Assembly: GCA_013362835.1 (NCBI GenBank)
Contig: JABFVJ010000083.1
Coordinates: 1-5,501, forward strand
Direction: 5' to 3'
Length of the DNA: 5,501 bases
From: Nonomuraea sp.
GTDB taxonomy: Bacteria > Actinomycetota > Actinomycetes > Streptosporangiales > Streptosporangiaceae
Below the pieces are notes generated by a model. That model saw only the letters and a program-made list of their open reading frames with translations, had not been told where the DNA came from and did no database searches. Numbering within the stretch: position 1 is the first letter of the stretch; each line of letters begins with the position of its first letter. This document shows, piece after piece, positions 4,368 through 5,501 of this stretch. The position numbers were made by a program, and so were the translations under genes.

Positions 4368-5501
4368 TCAGCCGCCGGCCATGAGGTCGCCGAAGGCGCG
4401 GGCCGCCGGGGCCGATGTGAACAGCCGGTCGAGCCGGGCCCTCGCCAGCCGGCGCTGGAACGGCCCCACCAGGCTGTCGTCACCGGCGTCGTGGGTCATC
4501 TCCGTCATCCAGCGGGAGAACTCCTGGTGGTTCCAGACCCGTTCGAGGCAGGTGGCGGAGTAGGCGGCGAGCGGCTCCTCGTCACCGTCACGCAGGGCGG
4601 CACGCAGCGCGCGGGCGAGCACGTCGGCGTCGGCGACGGCGAGGTTCATGCCCTTGCCGCCCATGGGGGTGATGATGTGCGCGGCGTCGCCGACGAGGAA
4701 GAGCCTGCCGTGGCGCATCGGCTCGACGACGAAGCTGCGCATCTCGACGAACGCCTTCTCCACGATCGGCCCGTCGGGCAGGTCCTTGTCGGCGAGGCGC
4801 AGGCGTAGCTGGGCCCAGACGCGCTCGTCGGGCCACTCGGCGGAGGTGTCGCGGGGGTCGCACTGGAGGTAGAAGCGGCTGGCCAGCGGGCCGCGCGGGA
4901 AGTGGGCGGCGTACCCGTGGCCGGTGATCGCCATGAGCGGGTAGCGCGGCGGCGGGGCGTCGGCGAGCACGGTCAGCCAGCCGATGCCGGGGTCGTGGGT
5001 GTAGGTGGTCAGGGCGTGTTCCGGGACGCTCGCGCGGCTGACGCCGTGGTGGCCGTCGCAGCCCGCGACGTAGGCGCAGGCGATCTCGTGGCGGACGCCG
5101 TCGGCGTCGCGGTAGGTGACCACGGGCTCGGGGCCATCGACGTCGCGCGGGGTCACGTCGGCCGCGTCGAACCGCAGGTCGCCGCCCGATTCCGTCAGGT
5201 GCGCGAGGAGCCGTCCGACGAGGACCTGCTGCGGTACGAGGCGGCCCAGGCGGCCGTCGGTGAGCGAGGGGATGTCGAGGAAACGCTGCTCGCCGTCGAC
5301 GCGGAACTCGAACTTGCTCTCCTGCGGCATGCCGGCCAGGACGACCTCGCCGAGGCCCCACTCCTCGAAGACGCGGGCGCCGTGGTGTTCGAGGATGCCG
5401 GCGCGTTGCCGCTGCTCGACGTACGGGCGGCTCTGGCGTTCGAGCACCACGCAGGCGACTCCGGCCCGCCGGAGCAGGTTGGCCAGGGTCAGGCCGGCCG
5501 G
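4368..5501 (-). CDS. PobA-like FAD-dependent aromatic monooxygenase (5' end cut by window edge)
   Basis: A single-component flavoprotein hydroxylase of the 4-hydroxybenzoate 3-monooxygenase group, using FAD, NAD(P)H and O2. 377 residues are visible. The frame is open to the right edge, where PAGLTLANLL is the rest of a GxGPAGL dinucleotide fold; by comparison with PobA only about 11 N-terminal residues are missing. The in-frame GTG at 5450 is internal. Counting from the edge, visible family blocks are ERQ (21-23), RAGILE (33-38), the DG motif GCDGHHGVSR (147-156), RSFVVEPMRHGRLFLVGDAAHI with the FAD-contacting GD (271-272), and YSATCLERVW near the C-terminus. By ungapped hand alignment, PobA Arg214, Arg220 and Tyr222 are kept (Arg203, Arg209, Tyr211), but Tyr201 becomes Met190 and Ser212 becomes Phe201; the Tyr385 region is LMAG. 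The substrate is therefore probably not plain 4-hydroxybenzoate. Upstream of, and possibly cotranscribed with, the hydrolase. Confidence 0.85.
   Translation of the reverse strand, partial: PAGLTLANLLRRAGVACVVLERQSRPYVEQRQRAGILEHHGARVFEEWGLGEVVLAGMPQESKFEFRVDGEQRFLDIPSLTDGRLGRLVPQQVLVGRLLAHLTESGGDLRFDAADVTPRDVDGPEPVVTYRDADGVRHEIACAYVAGCDGHHGVSRASVPEHALTTYTHDPGIGWLTVLADAPPPRYPLMAITGHGYAAHFPRGPLASRFYLQCDPRDTSAEWPDERVWAQLRLRLADKDLPDGPIVEKAFVEMRSFVVEPMRHGRLFLVGDAAHIITPMGGKGMNLAVADADVLARALRAALRDGDEEPLAAYSATCLERVWNHQEFSRWMTEMTHDAGDDSLVGPFQRRLARARLDRLFTSAPAARAFGDLMAGG

Noticed and set aside
3565..4563. Long plus-strand open frame opposite the hydrolase gene
   Set aside because: It is the antisense shadow of a gene with intact MBL motifs, a common effect of high GC.

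Overview
The window reads as high-GC actinomycete chromosome. Codon third positions are almost always G or C, ribosome binding sites are of the GGAG/AAGGAG kind, and it carries a 2-methylisoborneol-type terpene pair typical of Actinobacteria. The genus cannot be assigned from this sequence. I see no rRNA, tRNA, CRISPR array, insertion sequence or phage gene.

Left part (1-1429, + strand): the tail of an unrecognised gene ending in a cysteine cluster, then two small overlapping genes (382-906 and 899-1429). The two are diverged tandem paralogues of an unrecognised family. The first has a CxC...CxxC set that could bind zinc; the second has lost it.

Middle (1430-3528, + strand): a comparatively AT-rich leader with a 9-bp inverted repeat, then a two-gene terpene operon. 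Its genes are a 2-methylisoborneol synthase-like class I terpene cyclase (1538-2635) and an S-adenosylmethionine-dependent geranyl diphosphate C2-methyltransferase (2674-3528). Together they should convert geranyl diphosphate to 2-methyl-GPP and then to a C11 monoterpenoid, either 2-methylisoborneol (the earthy odorant) or 2-methylenebornane. A GC-only hairpin fills most of the gap between them, directly before the methyltransferase ribosome binding site. The cyclic-nucleotide-binding regulator gene that often precedes this pair is not next to it here.

Right part (3529-5501, - strand): a 4-hydroxybenzoate-hydroxylase-like FAD monooxygenase (5' end cut by the window edge), followed 38 nt later by a metallo-beta-lactamase-fold hydrolase. 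The gap holds a near-ideal MerR-family promoter: a -35 box, a 19-bp spacer filled by a 9-bp perfect dyad, and a -10-like hexamer. Its geometry puts the transcript start on the A of the hydrolase ATG, so the hydrolase is probably also made from a leaderless, regulated mRNA. The hydrolase and methyltransferase genes converge with their stop codons back to back (TGATCA).

The most interesting points are the MerR-like leaderless promoter, the loss of the PobA tyrosine relay in the monooxygenase, the paralogue pair with one-sided loss of metal ligands, and the two regulatory-looking structures around the terpene operon. Nothing here clearly amounts to a wholly new biological system.
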